Source: Blastopirellula marina
Lineage (GTDB): Bacteria; Planctomycetota; Planctomycetia; Pirellulales; Pirellulaceae
DNA length: 64,000 bases
Assembly (NCBI RefSeq): GCF_002967715.1
Contig: NZ_PUIA01000017.1
Coordinates: 124,001-188,000 of the forward strand
Reading direction: 5' to 3'
A program made the position numbers and the translations under genes. Positions 44,540 through 53,822 of this stretch are shown here, piece after piece. The notes below the pieces were generated by a model. That model did no database searches. It was not told the DNA's origin and was given only the letters and a program-made list of their open reading frames with translations. How positions within the stretch are numbered: the first letter of the stretch is position 1; every line of letters starts with the position of its first letter.

Positions 44540-45523
44540 TCAAGCCTGGCGTGTGGGAAACGGAATCACTTCGTCGATCGAATTTGCCCCGATGGCGGCC
44601 ATCACCAAGCGGTCGAGTCCCAGTGCACATCCGCTGCAGGCCGGCAGCCCTGCTCGCATTGCCTCGATCAGTTGGCTCTCCTCCGGCAGCGGCGGCTTGC
44701 CCAGGGCTTCTCTCGCCGCGTTGTTGGTTCGATTTCGTTGGACCAGAATCTCGGCGTCGAGCAACTCATCGTAGCCGTTGGCAAGCTCCATCCCATCGAC
44801 GAATAACTCGAAACGACACGCTACCCGTGGATCGACTTCATCAAGTCGAGCCAGTGCGGCTTGCGAAGCTGGGTAGTGAAACAGGATCGCTGGTCGATCG
44901 AAACCAAGCTTCGGCTGGATCAACTCGGAAAGCAGCAGTTCCAAGAGGCCGTCGACATCCTCCTCGGCGAATGACTCCGGCACGCTCACCGCGTACTGCT
45001 GGGCTATATCTCGCAGCTGCTGGCTTGTTACCGTTAGTGGGTCGATGCCTAAGTGGGATTGAAAGAGCTGGGAGTAACTGACCTGTAAAGCAGGACCTCG
45101 CTTGAGCGTGGCTTCTGCCAAGTTGGATAGCAGCTGCATCCCGGCTGCCTGGTCGTCGCAAACCCGGTACCACTCGATTAGCGTGAACTCGACGTTGTGC
45201 TGCGAGCCAGCCTCGGCTAGGCGAAACGCCTTGGTGATTTGAAAAATGGCATCCGCCCCGGCAGCTACCAGCCGCTTCATGGCAAACTCTGGCGATGTCT
45301 GCAGATAGTACCGCTCCCCATCGTTCGGCCTAGCCGGATCCCAAGACAAAGCCACCGGCACGGGATCGAGGTGCGTATCGACGACCGAGTCCCGCGACAG
45401 GAGCGGCGTTTCGACTTCCCAGAACCCCTGGGCCAGAAAGAAGCCCCGCACCGCCTGGGTGATCTCGTGACGACGTTTCAGATTGTCGATCGACGCCGTC
45501 GGGCGCCAGTTGCGGATGTCCAT
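44540..45523 (-). CDS. epmA: Elongation factor P--lysine lysyltransferase EpmA (GenX/PoxA)
   Basis: About 327 residues, the EpmA length; it is a class II lysyl-tRNA-synthetase-like protein without an anticodon-binding domain. It starts MDIRNWRPTASIDNLKRRHEI, matching the family N-terminus; motif 2 appears as FRLAEAGSQHNVEFTLIEWY and motif 3 as GCALGLDRLVM near the C-terminus. EpmA attaches beta-lysine to the conserved lysine of elongation factor P, helping translation of proline stretches. Neither efp nor the lysine aminomutase gene epmB is in the window. The ATG at 45523 is preferred, since the longer frame to 45580 would start inside the upstream terminator. Confidence 0.92.
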   Translation of the reverse strand: MDIRNWRPTASIDNLKRRHEITQAVRGFFLAQGFWEVETPLLSRDSVVDTHLDPVPVALSWDPARPNDGERYYLQTSPEFAMKRLVAAGADAIFQITKAFRLAEAGSQHNVEFTLIEWYRVCDDQAAGMQLLSNLAEATLKRGPALQVSYSQLFQSHLGIDPLTVTSQQLRDIAQQYAVSVPESFAEEDVDGLLELLLSELIQPKLGFDRPAILFHYPASQAALARLDEVDPRVACRFELFVDGMELANGYDELLDAEILVQRNRTNNAAREALGKPPLPEESQLIEAMRAGLPACSGCALGLDRLVMAAIGANSIDEVIPFPTRQA

Positions 45524-45560
45524 GCTGGATATGTCTGCCAGAGTTACTAAGCTTCCATCC

Positions 45561-45599
45561 ATAAAAAAAGAGCACATCACGCATGCAATGTGCTCTTTC
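45561..45599 (-). terminator. Terminator of the NRDE-family gene
   Basis: AAAGAGCACAT (45568-45578) pairs with ATGTGCTCTTT (45589-45599). Read on the minus strand, the hairpin is followed by a run of T, so it ends the NRDE-family gene upstream of epmA. Confidence 0.88.
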
Positions 45600-45625
45600 G
45601 AGTGTTATTGGTTTCTCGCCGCCGA

Positions 45626-46402
45626 CTAGGCTTCAGCTCGGGAAGCTCGCGATTCGCGGAGTCCACGGCTGAGGATATCTCGCAGCAGTGGCGAGTAATC
45701 TTCATAGCCAACCTTGGTTGGTGCACCTTCGGTGTATTGGAAGATGGCATCGCGGGGCTTTTTGCCCAGCGAGATCAGCGTGCTGCTGACCGTACCCCAT
45801 TCCTTACCTTCGATGACCATGCCAGGACGACCTTGAGCTGCTGGTGGGCGAGCGAAGACCTTGCTGGAAACAGCGAGGAACTTCACAGCCGAATCGAGCG
45901 TCTGCAGGGTCATCAAGCGATGAGCCAGCTGAACGCGTTCGTCGCGCGAATCGTTCAGGTCGTGACCACCGATCAGGTTCAGGCCGTCTTCCAGACGCTG
46001 AGCATTGACGTCATCACCACCATGCACGACCCAGCCACTGTCGGCGTCGGCCATGACGAAGTTGACACCGTCGTACTGCTCGGACATCAAGCCTTCCATC
46101 GCCACTTCTACGGCAGCCTGAGCACTGCTGGCCCTGAGCAATTCACGGCACAAAAGTCCTCGCGAACGAGGCACCGCGGGACGCTTCATCTTGCGGCGAT
46201 TGGTGCAGCCAACGACGAGTCCGTGCTGATTGACGCCCAGCCAGGTTCCCCCAGCTTGCTGATCAATTCCGCACAATGCTCGAGGCTTCCCGGATTGAAT
46301 CGAGGGAGCCAACGTGGGACGATCATAAAATTCTTCCCGATTAGCCGCGACGAGAATCGGGGCCTCAGGAACGCTTCGGTATTGGATTGCCAATAGGCAC
46401 AT
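45626..46402 (-). CDS. NRDE/TANGO2-family protein
   Basis: About 258 residues. Translation from the ATG at 46402 gives MCLLAIQYR..., with cysteine as residue 2, as expected for this Ntn-hydrolase-like family, followed by LVAANREEFYDRPT (the NRDE-type motif) and AGGTWLGVNQHGLVVGCTNRR. The human homologue TANGO2 is linked to heme and lipid handling; the bacterial role is unknown. The open frame extends to 46453, but only the start at 46402 exposes Cys2. Its terminator lies between this gene and epmA. Confidence 0.85.
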   Translation of the reverse strand: MCLLAIQYRSVPEAPILVAANREEFYDRPTLAPSIQSGKPRALCGIDQQAGGTWLGVNQHGLVVGCTNRRKMKRPAVPRSRGLLCRELLRASSAQAAVEVAMEGLMSEQYDGVNFVMADADSGWVVHGGDDVNAQRLEDGLNLIGGHDLNDSRDERVQLAHRLMTLQTLDSAVKFLAVSSKVFARPPAAQGRPGMVIEGKEWGTVSSTLISLGKKPRDAIFQYTEGAPTKVGYEDYSPLLRDILSRGLRESRASRAEA

Positions 46403-47240
46403 ATTGTTAAAGAGCGGGGCTAGAGGATTGAAAAAAGCAAGTGCCCTGGTCACGCCCCAAGGTCGAACTAATTCTCTTGAGTCTATTCTTTTTTCCCCAT
46501 TCGGACACCCTTTAATGGGGGTCGAGTACCTAAATTTTTGTTAAAACAAGTTTCCCTCGCGGGCCCTTGCTGGTTGTGTGAAATCTGGGACACAAAATGG
46601 CCCACTATCCCCACCTTTAAGGTACGCCATCGGCAGGTGGGGCCAATGCTCTATGACCTCCTGTCGGGGGTCATGTATCAAAAAAAACTCCGCAAAATCG
46701 GCACTTCGTCTCACTGGTCTCGTCATCACCCAAGTCGGCTGCCTGGCATCAAGCTCGGTAACTGCGGACAGCCTGATCTTGGTTTCCCCTCGCTCATCGC
46801 GGCAACACACCGTGATGAAATCAGGTCTTATGGTCAACGCGATCGTCAAACATCTGCATGGGCTCAGACACAACGCAACGCGTAGTCCGAATCCTATTCC
46901 GACGCCACAGCAATCCACGCTCGGCGAGCTCGTTTGAGGTTTTGAGCCAAGGAAAACTCCTACGTCGCGAATAGCCACCTGAGCAACATGGATCCTGGCC
47001 CTAGCAGGGATCTCTGTACCACCGACATGGGTGAATTCACGACAGATTTTCGTTATCATTTCAGTCAGGCAGTTTGCTTCGGCCAACCGTGAAGAGGTTC
47101 CAGTTGCGCTGAATCAACAGAAGGACACCTTCATGCAGATCGCGGTTCGAGTCATTCGAACGAGTCGCCATCGGCAGTACATTGGTTCCTTCCGCCTCTC
47201 TTTTCATTGCCAATCGGAACAGTCATTCGGGAGTGGTCTT
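46403..47240. other. Long stretch without a recognisable gene
   Basis: About 840 bases with open frames on both strands (for example 46541-47086 on the minus strand and 46578-46937 on the plus strand), neither with family similarity, clear ribosome-binding site or codon pattern. The frame 47031-47240 upstream of the DUF2750 gene has unrelated content. I see no tRNA, repeat or riboswitch; it may hold a small RNA, degraded genes or regulatory sequence. Confidence 0.4.
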
Positions 47241-47600
47241 ATGTCCTCAGGCAGATTTGCCGGAGCGGTCGATTTAAGTGGTCCAGATCGTCTGCAGATG
47301 TTCATCAACAAGGTCAGCGAATCGCAAGAGATGTGGGGGCTGTACGTCGATGGTTGGGCGGAAGAAACCGACGGCGACGGAAAAAAAGGGCTGGTCGTCT
47401 GGCCCGATGAACAACATGCCCGCCTTTGCGCTACGGATAAATGGCGACAACACTCCCCTAAAATGATCAAGCTCTCCAGTTTCAACGAACGCTGGGTCGA
47501 CAAGCTGGTGCGGATGCGATTGAAAGTAGCCGTGTTCCCTACCCCATTCGATGGGCCTGTGTTCGTCGACCCGGTGGCCTTGCGAGCGGAACTTCTATAA
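47241..47600 (+). CDS. DUF2750 domain protein
   Basis: About 119 residues. The pattern MWGLYVDGWAEE, VVWPDEQHARLCAT, W...SPKMIKLSSFNERWVDKL and VAVFPTPFDGPVFVDP is that of DUF2750, small proteins of unknown function that often occur alone or near toxin-immunity genes. The ATG at 47241 is preceded by GGGAG and gives the usual domain length; the longer frame to 47031 adds a poor-quality extension. Confidence 0.85.
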   Translation: MSSGRFAGAVDLSGPDRLQMFINKVSESQEMWGLYVDGWAEETDGDGKKGLVVWPDEQHARLCATDKWRQHSPKMIKLSSFNERWVDKLVRMRLKVAVFPTPFDGPVFVDPVALRAELL

Positions 47601-47721
47601 TTGCTAGACAGTAGTTCCCACAGATTCACTCATCTGGCAACTGAAATAGGCATGAGAACCTGGGGGATTTCTGCTACATTAATCCTTTTCCTGGTACGAG
47701 CTTCCCTCACGAAACGAAAGC

Positions 47722-48780
47722 ATGGCGACGGCGCAACCCAATTCCTCTCCCCGCACCGAAACGACATCTCGCCCAGTTCCCTCTGGACGCAGTCATCTTC
47801 GTTCGTTGATGGGCTTTCAGATTCTCGGTACCGGTAGCTACGTTCCTGAGAAGGTCGTTCCTAACGAAGACCTCTCGTCGCTCGGGTGCGATCCTGAATG
47901 GATCATTCAGCGCACCGGGATTCGCGAACGTCGTCACGCTCCGGCCAATATCGCTACCAGCGACATGGCCTACGAAGCGGCCATCGCGGCGATCAAGTCG
48001 GCCGGTATCGAAACCGATGAGATCGACCTGATCGTGGTCGGTACGTTCACGCCAGACTCGGCCACTCCGTCCACCGCCTGCCGCTTGCAGGAACGCCTGG
48101 GCATTCGCGCCGCGGCCATGGACGTGAGTGCGGCCTGTGCGGGCTTTCTGTACGCGATGATTACCGCCGCCCAGTTCATCAAAACGGGGACCAGCCGCCG
48201 GGCACTGGTCGTCGGGGCCGATCTGCTGTCGCGGATCTCGAATCCTGAAGACAAGAAGACCTACCCGCTGTTCGGCGACGGAGCGGGTGCCGTCATCCTC
48301 GGCCCGGCCAGTGAAGACCACGGCATGCTTTCCTACACCCTGGGAAGCGAAGGGGACGGTGGTCCACTGCTATGCGTGCCGGGGGGTGGCTCGCGTGAAC
48401 CACTTACCCAGCAAGGCATCGCTGAAGGCAAACAGTACCTCTACATGGATGGCCGCAGCGTCTTTAAGTGGGCTGTGCGGGTGATCGAAGATTCGATCCG
48501 CGACGTCCTGTACGACGCCCACCTCACTCCTGACGACATCTCACTTGTTCTGCTGCATCAGGCCAACGTCCGCATCATCGACGCGGCCTGCGAAAACCTC
48601 GGCTTCCCACGCGAGAAAATGGTGGTCAACTTAGACCAATACGGCAACACGTCGGCCGGCAGTGTCCCGCTGGTGCTCGACGAAGCCATGCAAAAAGGAT
48701 TGATCCACCGTGGCGAAAAAATCCTGCTATGCGGCTTCGGTGCCGGGTTGTCCTGGGGTACGACCGTCTTCCAGTGGTAG
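47722..48780 (+). CDS. fabH: 3-oxoacyl-ACP synthase III FabH
   Basis: 352 residues if started at 47722; family similarity begins near residue 31 (GFQILGTGSYVP). FabH condenses acetyl-CoA with malonyl-ACP to start fatty acid synthesis. The catalytic triad is intact: Cys in AACAGFLYAM (C139), His in LLHQANVRIID (H279) and Asn in QYGNTSAGS (N309). An N-terminal extension of about 30 Ser/Thr/Pro-rich residues precedes the enzyme fold; the ATG at 47809 would give the usual length but has no visible ribosome-binding site, so the real start is uncertain. It is not in a fab cluster here. A clear terminator follows. Confidence 0.93.
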   Translation: MATAQPNSSPRTETTSRPVPSGRSHLRSLMGFQILGTGSYVPEKVVPNEDLSSLGCDPEWIIQRTGIRERRHAPANIATSDMAYEAAIAAIKSAGIETDEIDLIVVGTFTPDSATPSTACRLQERLGIRAAAMDVSAACAGFLYAMITAAQFIKTGTSRRALVVGADLLSRISNPEDKKTYPLFGDGAGAVILGPASEDHGMLSYTLGSEGDGGPLLCVPGGGSREPLTQQGIAEGKQYLYMDGRSVFKWAVRVIEDSIRDVLYDAHLTPDDISLVLLHQANVRIIDAACENLGFPREKMVVNLDQYGNTSAGSVPLVLDEAMQKGLIHRGEKILLCGFGAGLSWGTTVFQW

Positions 48781-48817
48781 GCATGTTGATCAACCGCGGA
48801 TGATTGCGGAAAAGGAT

Positions 48818-48845
48818 CGGGCATCATTGATGCCCGTTTTCTTGT
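48818..48845 (+). terminator. Terminator after fabH
   Basis: CGGGCATCATTGATGCCCG (48818-48836) is a near-perfect stem-loop followed by TTTTCTT. Confidence 0.88.
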
Positions 48846-49039
48846 CGTCACTTACCACCCATTAGACTTCTTATCCGCACCCATCCGCGTAATCCACGGT
48901 CGTTTCTCCCCTCTCTGTCACTGAAAACTGACCACTTCACACTTCTTACTCAACCCCAACCTAATCTTTATCCGTACGCTTCTACGCGGTACGATTGCCT
49001 TCGAGATTAGCGACTAGAGAAACCGGAGAAGGAACCAAT

Positions 49040-50869
49040 ATGGCTACGACTGCCAAAGCAGCTAAGAAGTCTGTCAAAAAGCTCCTCACGCGCGACGAGG
49101 TCGCCACCAACGATACCTGGGATTTGAGCAGCCTGTATCCCGATAGCGAAGCGTGGGAGAAGGACTTCAAAAAGCTGGCCAAGAAGGAAGAAGGCTTCGA
49201 CAAGTTCCGCGGCACGCTCGCCAAGGGAGCCAAGGAACTGCTGGCCTGTTTGAAGTTCGATTCGGAAGTCGATCGCCTCGGCGAGAAGCTGGGCGTTTAT
49301 GCGTTCCTTCGTACGACCGAAGATCAGGCCAACGACGAAAGCCAACGCCGCATGGCTCGCTTTCAAGCGGTGGCCAGCAAGCTTGCCCAAGCCGCCAGCT
49401 ACATCGCTCCCGAGATCCAAGCGATTCCCGGCAAGCGTCTTCAGGAACTGATGGACGATCCGGTCCTTAAAGGGTATCGCCTGGTCCTGGAACGCATGAC
49501 GCGTTACAAGAAGTACACGCTCGGCAAGAAGGAAGAACGCATCCTGGCCATGCAAAGCGAAATGGCCGGAGCCGCTGGCAAAGCGTTCCGTCAACTGCTG
49601 GATGCCGACATGAAGTTCGGTACCGTTAAGAACGAAAATGGGGAAGAGCAGGAACTGACCAACTCGACGTTGATGGAATTCCTGCTTAGTCCCGATCGCA
49701 AGGTTCGCAAGAAGGCCTTCGAGCAGTACTACGCACAATTCGAGGGGCACGAGAACACCCTTGCCGCGACCCTTTCCGGTTCGATCCAGAAAGACGTCTA
49801 CTACGCCAAGGTTCGCGGCTACGACAGCGCTCGCGGCCAAGCCCTCTATGCCGACAACATTCCCGAGTCGGTTTACGATAACCTGATCAATTCGGTCCAC
49901 AATCATCTGCCAGCCGTGCATCGCTACTTCGAACTGCGTCGCCGGAAGATGAAGCTGAAGGACATCCGCCACTACGATACCTACGTGCCGATCTTGAGCA
50001 ACGTCAAGACGAAGCATACCTGGGACCAGGCAGTCGAGGTGATCATGAATGCCATGATTCCCCTCGGTCCTGAATACTGCGACGTGCTGCACGATGGCCT
50101 TACCAAGGCTCGCTGGTGCGATCGTTACCCCAACGCCGGCAAGCAGAGTGGTGCGTTCAGCTGCGGTAGCTTCGATGCGGCTCCGTTCATCCTGATGAAC
50201 TATAAGCCAGACGTGCTGGACGACGTGTTCACCCTCGCTCACGAGGCCGGGCACTCAATGCATAGCTACTACTCGTCGAAGAGCCAGCCGTATCAGTACT
50301 ACAACTACGTAATCTTCGTGGCGGAAGTGGCCAGTACGTTCAACGAGCAGCTGCTCAGCCAGCACCTGCAAGAGAACGCCAACACCGATCTTGAACGGGC
50401 CTATCTCATCAATCGCGATATCGACGCCATCCGCGGCACGATCATTCGCCAGACGATGTTCGCCGAGTTCGAGAAGATCACCCATGCAATGTGCGAAGCA
50501 GGCGAACCCCTTACCTCGAAGTCGCTGCAGGAAGTCTACCAAGGCCTCTTGGAACGTTACTTCGGTCCGGACTTCGTGATCGACCCGCAACTGAAGCTGG
50601 AATGCCTCCGCATCCCACACTTCTACCGCGCGTTCTACGTTTACAAGTACGCGACCGGCTTGTCGGCGGCGATCGCCCTAAGCATGCGGGTGCTCAACGG
50701 CGGCAAGGCCGAACTGGACGATTACCTATCGTTCCTCAAGGGTGGCTGCTCGAAGTATCCGCTGGACCTCCTGCGAGATGCAGGCGTCGACATGGAAAGC
50801 CCCAAGCCGGTCGATATGGCCCTGAGTCATTTCGAGAGCCTGGTCGATCAACTGGACGACTTGCTGTAA
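49040..50869 (+). CDS. pepF: Oligoendopeptidase F (M3 family)
   Basis: 609 residues, the family length. PepF is a cytoplasmic zinc metallopeptidase that cleaves peptides of about 7 to 17 residues. The zinc motif is TLAHEAGHSMHSYY (H401, E402, H405), with the downstream FVAEVASTFNE supplying the third ligand. The ATG at 49040 has AAGGA about eight bases upstream; an earlier frame start at 48995 adds residues not seen in the family. Monocistronic or first of a short series with the hypotheticals that follow. Confidence 0.95.
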   Translation: MATTAKAAKKSVKKLLTRDEVATNDTWDLSSLYPDSEAWEKDFKKLAKKEEGFDKFRGTLAKGAKELLACLKFDSEVDRLGEKLGVYAFLRTTEDQANDESQRRMARFQAVASKLAQAASYIAPEIQAIPGKRLQELMDDPVLKGYRLVLERMTRYKKYTLGKKEERILAMQSEMAGAAGKAFRQLLDADMKFGTVKNENGEEQELTNSTLMEFLLSPDRKVRKKAFEQYYAQFEGHENTLAATLSGSIQKDVYYAKVRGYDSARGQALYADNIPESVYDNLINSVHNHLPAVHRYFELRRRKMKLKDIRHYDTYVPILSNVKTKHTWDQAVEVIMNAMIPLGPEYCDVLHDGLTKARWCDRYPNAGKQSGAFSCGSFDAAPFILMNYKPDVLDDVFTLAHEAGHSMHSYYSSKSQPYQYYNYVIFVAEVASTFNEQLLSQHLQENANTDLERAYLINRDIDAIRGTIIRQTMFAEFEKITHAMCEAGEPLTSKSLQEVYQGLLERYFGPDFVIDPQLKLECLRIPHFYRAFYVYKYATGLSAAIALSMRVLNGGKAELDDYLSFLKGGCSKYPLDLLRDAGVDMESPKPVDMALSHFESLVDQLDDLL

Positions 50870-50888
50870 GCGAACCACTCGGTGCTCA

Positions 50889-51395
50889 ATGATTAACTGG
50901 TTGTATTTCCCAAAATCCAGCAAGCCAGATAAGCTGATCGTTTCAGTTGTCTCCGCGTTTGAATCAGTTGCTACCGAGATTGATTCGACGAACAATGAAC
51001 TCAAAAGCAACGAGGTACTCGAAATCGTTGCTCCAAGGCTTGTTTCACTTGGATTCAAAGTTGAAACCGGTAAGAAGAGTTCCGAGAAAATTCAGGTCCC
51101 GGTTCTTTTTGGGTACAACGGCCGCCTTGAAAAGTCATTTGATGCCGATGCATATCATCAGCCTGAAGGTTTTGTGATTGAAGTTGAAGCTGGTCGCGCC
51201 GTGGTAAACAACCAGTTCCTGAAAGACCTGTTCCAAGCATGCATGATGCATGATGTGCTCTACCTCGCAATCGCGGTTCGAAATCAATATAGGGGAATGA
51301 AAGATTTCGAACGCGTTGTGCGTTTTTTTAATACGCTGTATGCGAGCAATCGCCTCTCTCTTCCGCTAAAAGGGATTCTTATCATTGGCTATTAA
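50889..51395 (+). CDS. AT-richer hypothetical protein, possible PD-(D/E)XK fold
   Basis: 168 residues. Base composition looks clearly lower in GC than the surrounding genes, suggesting later acquisition. Between residues 81 and 120 the order is FDADAY, a strand with IEVEAG, then a helix NNQFLKDLFQACMM, which is compatible with a PD-(D/E)XK nuclease core (Asp at 85 or 87, Glu at 98 and 100), but the sequence is too divergent for confidence. No methyltransferase is adjacent. It starts 20 bases after pepF and lies before a DUF1444-like gene. Confidence 0.5.
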   Translation: MINWLYFPKSSKPDKLIVSVVSAFESVATEIDSTNNELKSNEVLEIVAPRLVSLGFKVETGKKSSEKIQVPVLFGYNGRLEKSFDADAYHQPEGFVIEVEAGRAVVNNQFLKDLFQACMMHDVLYLAIAVRNQYRGMKDFERVVRFFNTLYASNRLSLPLKGILIIGY

Positions 51396-51416
51396 CTCTA
51401 TTGTTCGATTTAGAAT

Positions 51417-52190
51417 ATGAGCGTCCGCGAACAATTTGAACGGGAACTCACTGAGCGTGGGTTCTCATTTGAAATTGATCCCGATTCTGGCTGTTACCTG
51501 TTTTCGGTTGACGAAAACCAATTGACGATCAGCCTCGCGAATCTCGAGCTGGAACTAGCCGACGGTGTCGATGCCGATCGCGTGGCCCGCTTTGTTGATA
51601 CGATGCTCGCATCGGCCCAGACCACCGATAGGGACTATGCGGCCGAGCGTCTTTACTGGACGCTCGAACCGAACGACTACCAGGAGAAGGCCGACTATTG
51701 CGTGGCGGTCAGCGACGTAGTCGACCGCGTGCTCGTTCATCTTTCCGAGTGCGGCACGATGATCACTTGGGTCACGCCGAGCATCCTGGAAACACTTGGC
51801 CTGTCTCTAGAAGAAGCTGGCGAGCGGGCGTTTGCCAATCTTGCCCGCGAGGTGGAAGAGGCGACTCTGGAAGCCCAAAGCGTTGATGACGCGGCATTGG
51901 GTTACCTGGTAACGGCGCTGCCCTTCAAAGCCGCTCTGATCCTAGCGCCGAACCTGCGTCAGCTCGTCGAAGAGAAACTCGGCTGGCCCGTCATGGCCGT
52001 GCTACCGGACCGCGACTTCCTTTACATGTGGGGTGCCCAGCATCAGGGACTCACCCAACGCGTAGGCCACGTGGTGGTGCGGGAATATACCCGCAGTCCG
52101 TATTCGATCACGACCGAAGTCTTCCGCATCGACGACAGCGGAGTGCGCGCCATTGGAGCGTTCCCTGTGCCGGAAGAGTCGCCAGAGTGA
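51417..52190 (+). CDS. DUF1444-like protein, hypothetical
   Basis: 257 residues. The C-terminal half (about 120-257), with a conserved-looking LGWPVMAVLPDRDFLYMWG block (about 184-202), resembles DUF1444/YtpQ-like proteins whose function is not known. No signal peptide or membrane segment. Codon use is similar to the rest of the window, unlike the gene before it. It starts 22 bases after that gene. Confidence 0.55.
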   Translation: MSVREQFERELTERGFSFEIDPDSGCYLFSVDENQLTISLANLELELADGVDADRVARFVDTMLASAQTTDRDYAAERLYWTLEPNDYQEKADYCVAVSDVVDRVLVHLSECGTMITWVTPSILETLGLSLEEAGERAFANLAREVEEATLEAQSVDDAALGYLVTALPFKAALILAPNLRQLVEEKLGWPVMAVLPDRDFLYMWGAQHQGLTQRVGHVVVREYTRSPYSITTEVFRIDDSGVRAIGAFPVPEESPE

Positions 52191-52282
52191 AGTTTCGTTT
52201 TCTCTGATTCCCATTTACGTTGGCTTTCTCTATCATCAAACGCGTGAGCTATATTCACAACGCTTGGAAGGGAGTCGGCACC

Positions 52283-52858
52283 GTGAGTTCTGCCTATTCG
52301 TGGTTGGCTGTTTCAGGTAGGTCGCCTGACGATACGCGGCGCGACCTGGGATTGACTTCGGGAGAAACGTATGAAGGATTCCCTGACGGCAATCTCTCTG
52401 GCATCTTGCTTCCTGCCGGCTGGTATCTGGTCGTCTCCGAGCGATGCGACTATGCCAACACGCGTCGCCTGCGGAGGCTATCGAAGCGGTGCGAACTGGT
52501 GACGTGCGCCGTAGAAGAGAACATCATGTACGCTAGCACTTCTTTCTGGACCAACGGCAAGCTGGCGTGGGAAGTGACCCACGACAGCCAGCTTCAAGCA
52601 GGGCGTCATCACTTAGAAGCGTCGGGCAAGCTGCCTACGATGGTCGATGAAATCCGCCAGTGGTACGCTGGCGAACAAGCCGCGATGGATCAATCGAACC
52701 AACTGGTCGACTGCACTATGGAAGTTCCCATCGAAACGGCTCGGAGGATCACCGGGTTCTCGTTTCACGACGCGCTACCCGGTGAAGGGAAAGAACGGTT
52801 TCATCATTTGGACCATGACCGGGCAACGAGCAAGTGGTGGCAATTCTGGCGGCGATAG
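52283..52858 (+). CDS. Hypothetical protein upstream of an M28 peptidase
   Basis: About 191 residues from the GTG at 52283, which is preceded by GGAAGGGAG; a longer frame to a TTG at 52220 also exists, so the start is uncertain. The central part has an ILLPAGWYLVVSERCDYAN block and the C-terminus ends in WWQFWRR. No family recognised. Its TAG stop directly abuts the ATG of the M28 peptidase gene, suggesting one transcript. Confidence 0.5.
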   Translation: MSSAYSWLAVSGRSPDDTRRDLGLTSGETYEGFPDGNLSGILLPAGWYLVVSERCDYANTRRLRRLSKRCELVTCAVEENIMYASTSFWTNGKLAWEVTHDSQLQAGRHHLEASGKLPTMVDEIRQWYAGEQAAMDQSNQLVDCTMEVPIETARRITGFSFHDALPGEGKERFHHLDHDRATSKWWQFWRR

Positions 52859-53767
52859 ATGTTTCGTAGCAGCAAGATGAACCACGAAGACAAACAGGCC
52901 CTGCAGCAGCGGCTGTTTCGACATGTCGACTGCCTGGCAAGCCTAATCGGTCCGCGATGCTTTCGCAAAGCTGGCTCGATGGATGCCACCACGGGTTACT
53001 TGCGTCAGCAATGGTCTCAGATGGGTTACGACATCCAAGAGGAACCTTTCAATGCATTGTCCGACATCGCCACGAACTTCGTCGTCGAAACACCAGGAAC
53101 TTCTCGCGCGGAAGAGATCGTCGTGCTGGGGGCACATTACGATACGGTTCTGGCGACGCCTGGCGCTGACGACAATGCTTCTGCGGTAGCAGTTCTGCTG
53201 GAGGTAAGTCGACTGTTGAAAGACCATGTCGGAAAACGGACGGCGCGGTATGTTGCGTTTGCCTGTGAAGAGCCTCCCTACTTTAATGTCGATTCGATGG
53301 GGAGTCAGCATCATGCTCGCACGGCGAAACAGCGCGGAGACGATATCGTCGGAATGCTATGCCTGGAGATGGTAGGGTACTTCAAGGATGAGCCTGGGTC
53401 GCAGCCCTACCCCGAGGAGATCCCCAAGTGGCTGACCTGGCCATTGCCCAAGCGAGGCAACTTCCTGGCGGCACTTGGGAATCTGGATTCGTGGAAACTC
53501 GCGTATCAGTTTCATCGCGGATTCAAACGGGGCTCACGATTACCAGTGTGGGCGCTGCCATTGCCGGATCGATTTGAATTCATCTTTATGAGCGACAACC
53601 GGGCCTTCTGGGAACAAGGTTATCCTGCCCTGATGCTCACCGATACAGCGTTCGTGCGGAACCCGAACTATCACCAGGCCAGCGATACTCCGGATACGCT
53701 CGATTACGCGCGCATGGCCGAAGTGGCCCTCGGCGTTGCGTCAGCCATGAAGCGGCTTTTAAAATAG
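52859..53767 (+). CDS. M28-family aminopeptidase-like protein
   Basis: 302 residues (296 if the second ATG at 52877 is used). The zinc-binding pattern of M28 is visible: HYDTV (about 93-97), a bridging aspartate in PGADDNASAVAVLLE (about 101-115), EEPPY (about 137), and a C-terminal NYHQASDTPDTLD block. No signal peptide, unlike most bacterial M28 enzymes, so the protein is probably cytoplasmic. It probably trims N-terminal residues or dipeptides; substrate unknown. Confidence 0.85.
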   Translation: MFRSSKMNHEDKQALQQRLFRHVDCLASLIGPRCFRKAGSMDATTGYLRQQWSQMGYDIQEEPFNALSDIATNFVVETPGTSRAEEIVVLGAHYDTVLATPGADDNASAVAVLLEVSRLLKDHVGKRTARYVAFACEEPPYFNVDSMGSQHHARTAKQRGDDIVGMLCLEMVGYFKDEPGSQPYPEEIPKWLTWPLPKRGNFLAALGNLDSWKLAYQFHRGFKRGSRLPVWALPLPDRFEFIFMSDNRAFWEQGYPALMLTDTAFVRNPNYHQASDTPDTLDYARMAEVALGVASAMKRLLK

Positions 53768-53822
53768 AGAACGTTTCGGCCAGTCAGTAATATCAGGCAA
53801 GACCATCGGGGGCGGCAATTTC

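Noticed and set aside
46541-47086. Minus-strand open frame of 181 residues in the gene-poor stretch
   Set aside because: No ribosome-binding site, no family likeness and an unusual composition; kept only as part of the unexplained region.
49007-50254. Long minus-strand open frame opposite pepF (415 residues)
   Set aside because: Lies entirely antisense to a gene with strong family motifs; low-complexity composition and no recognisable domain.
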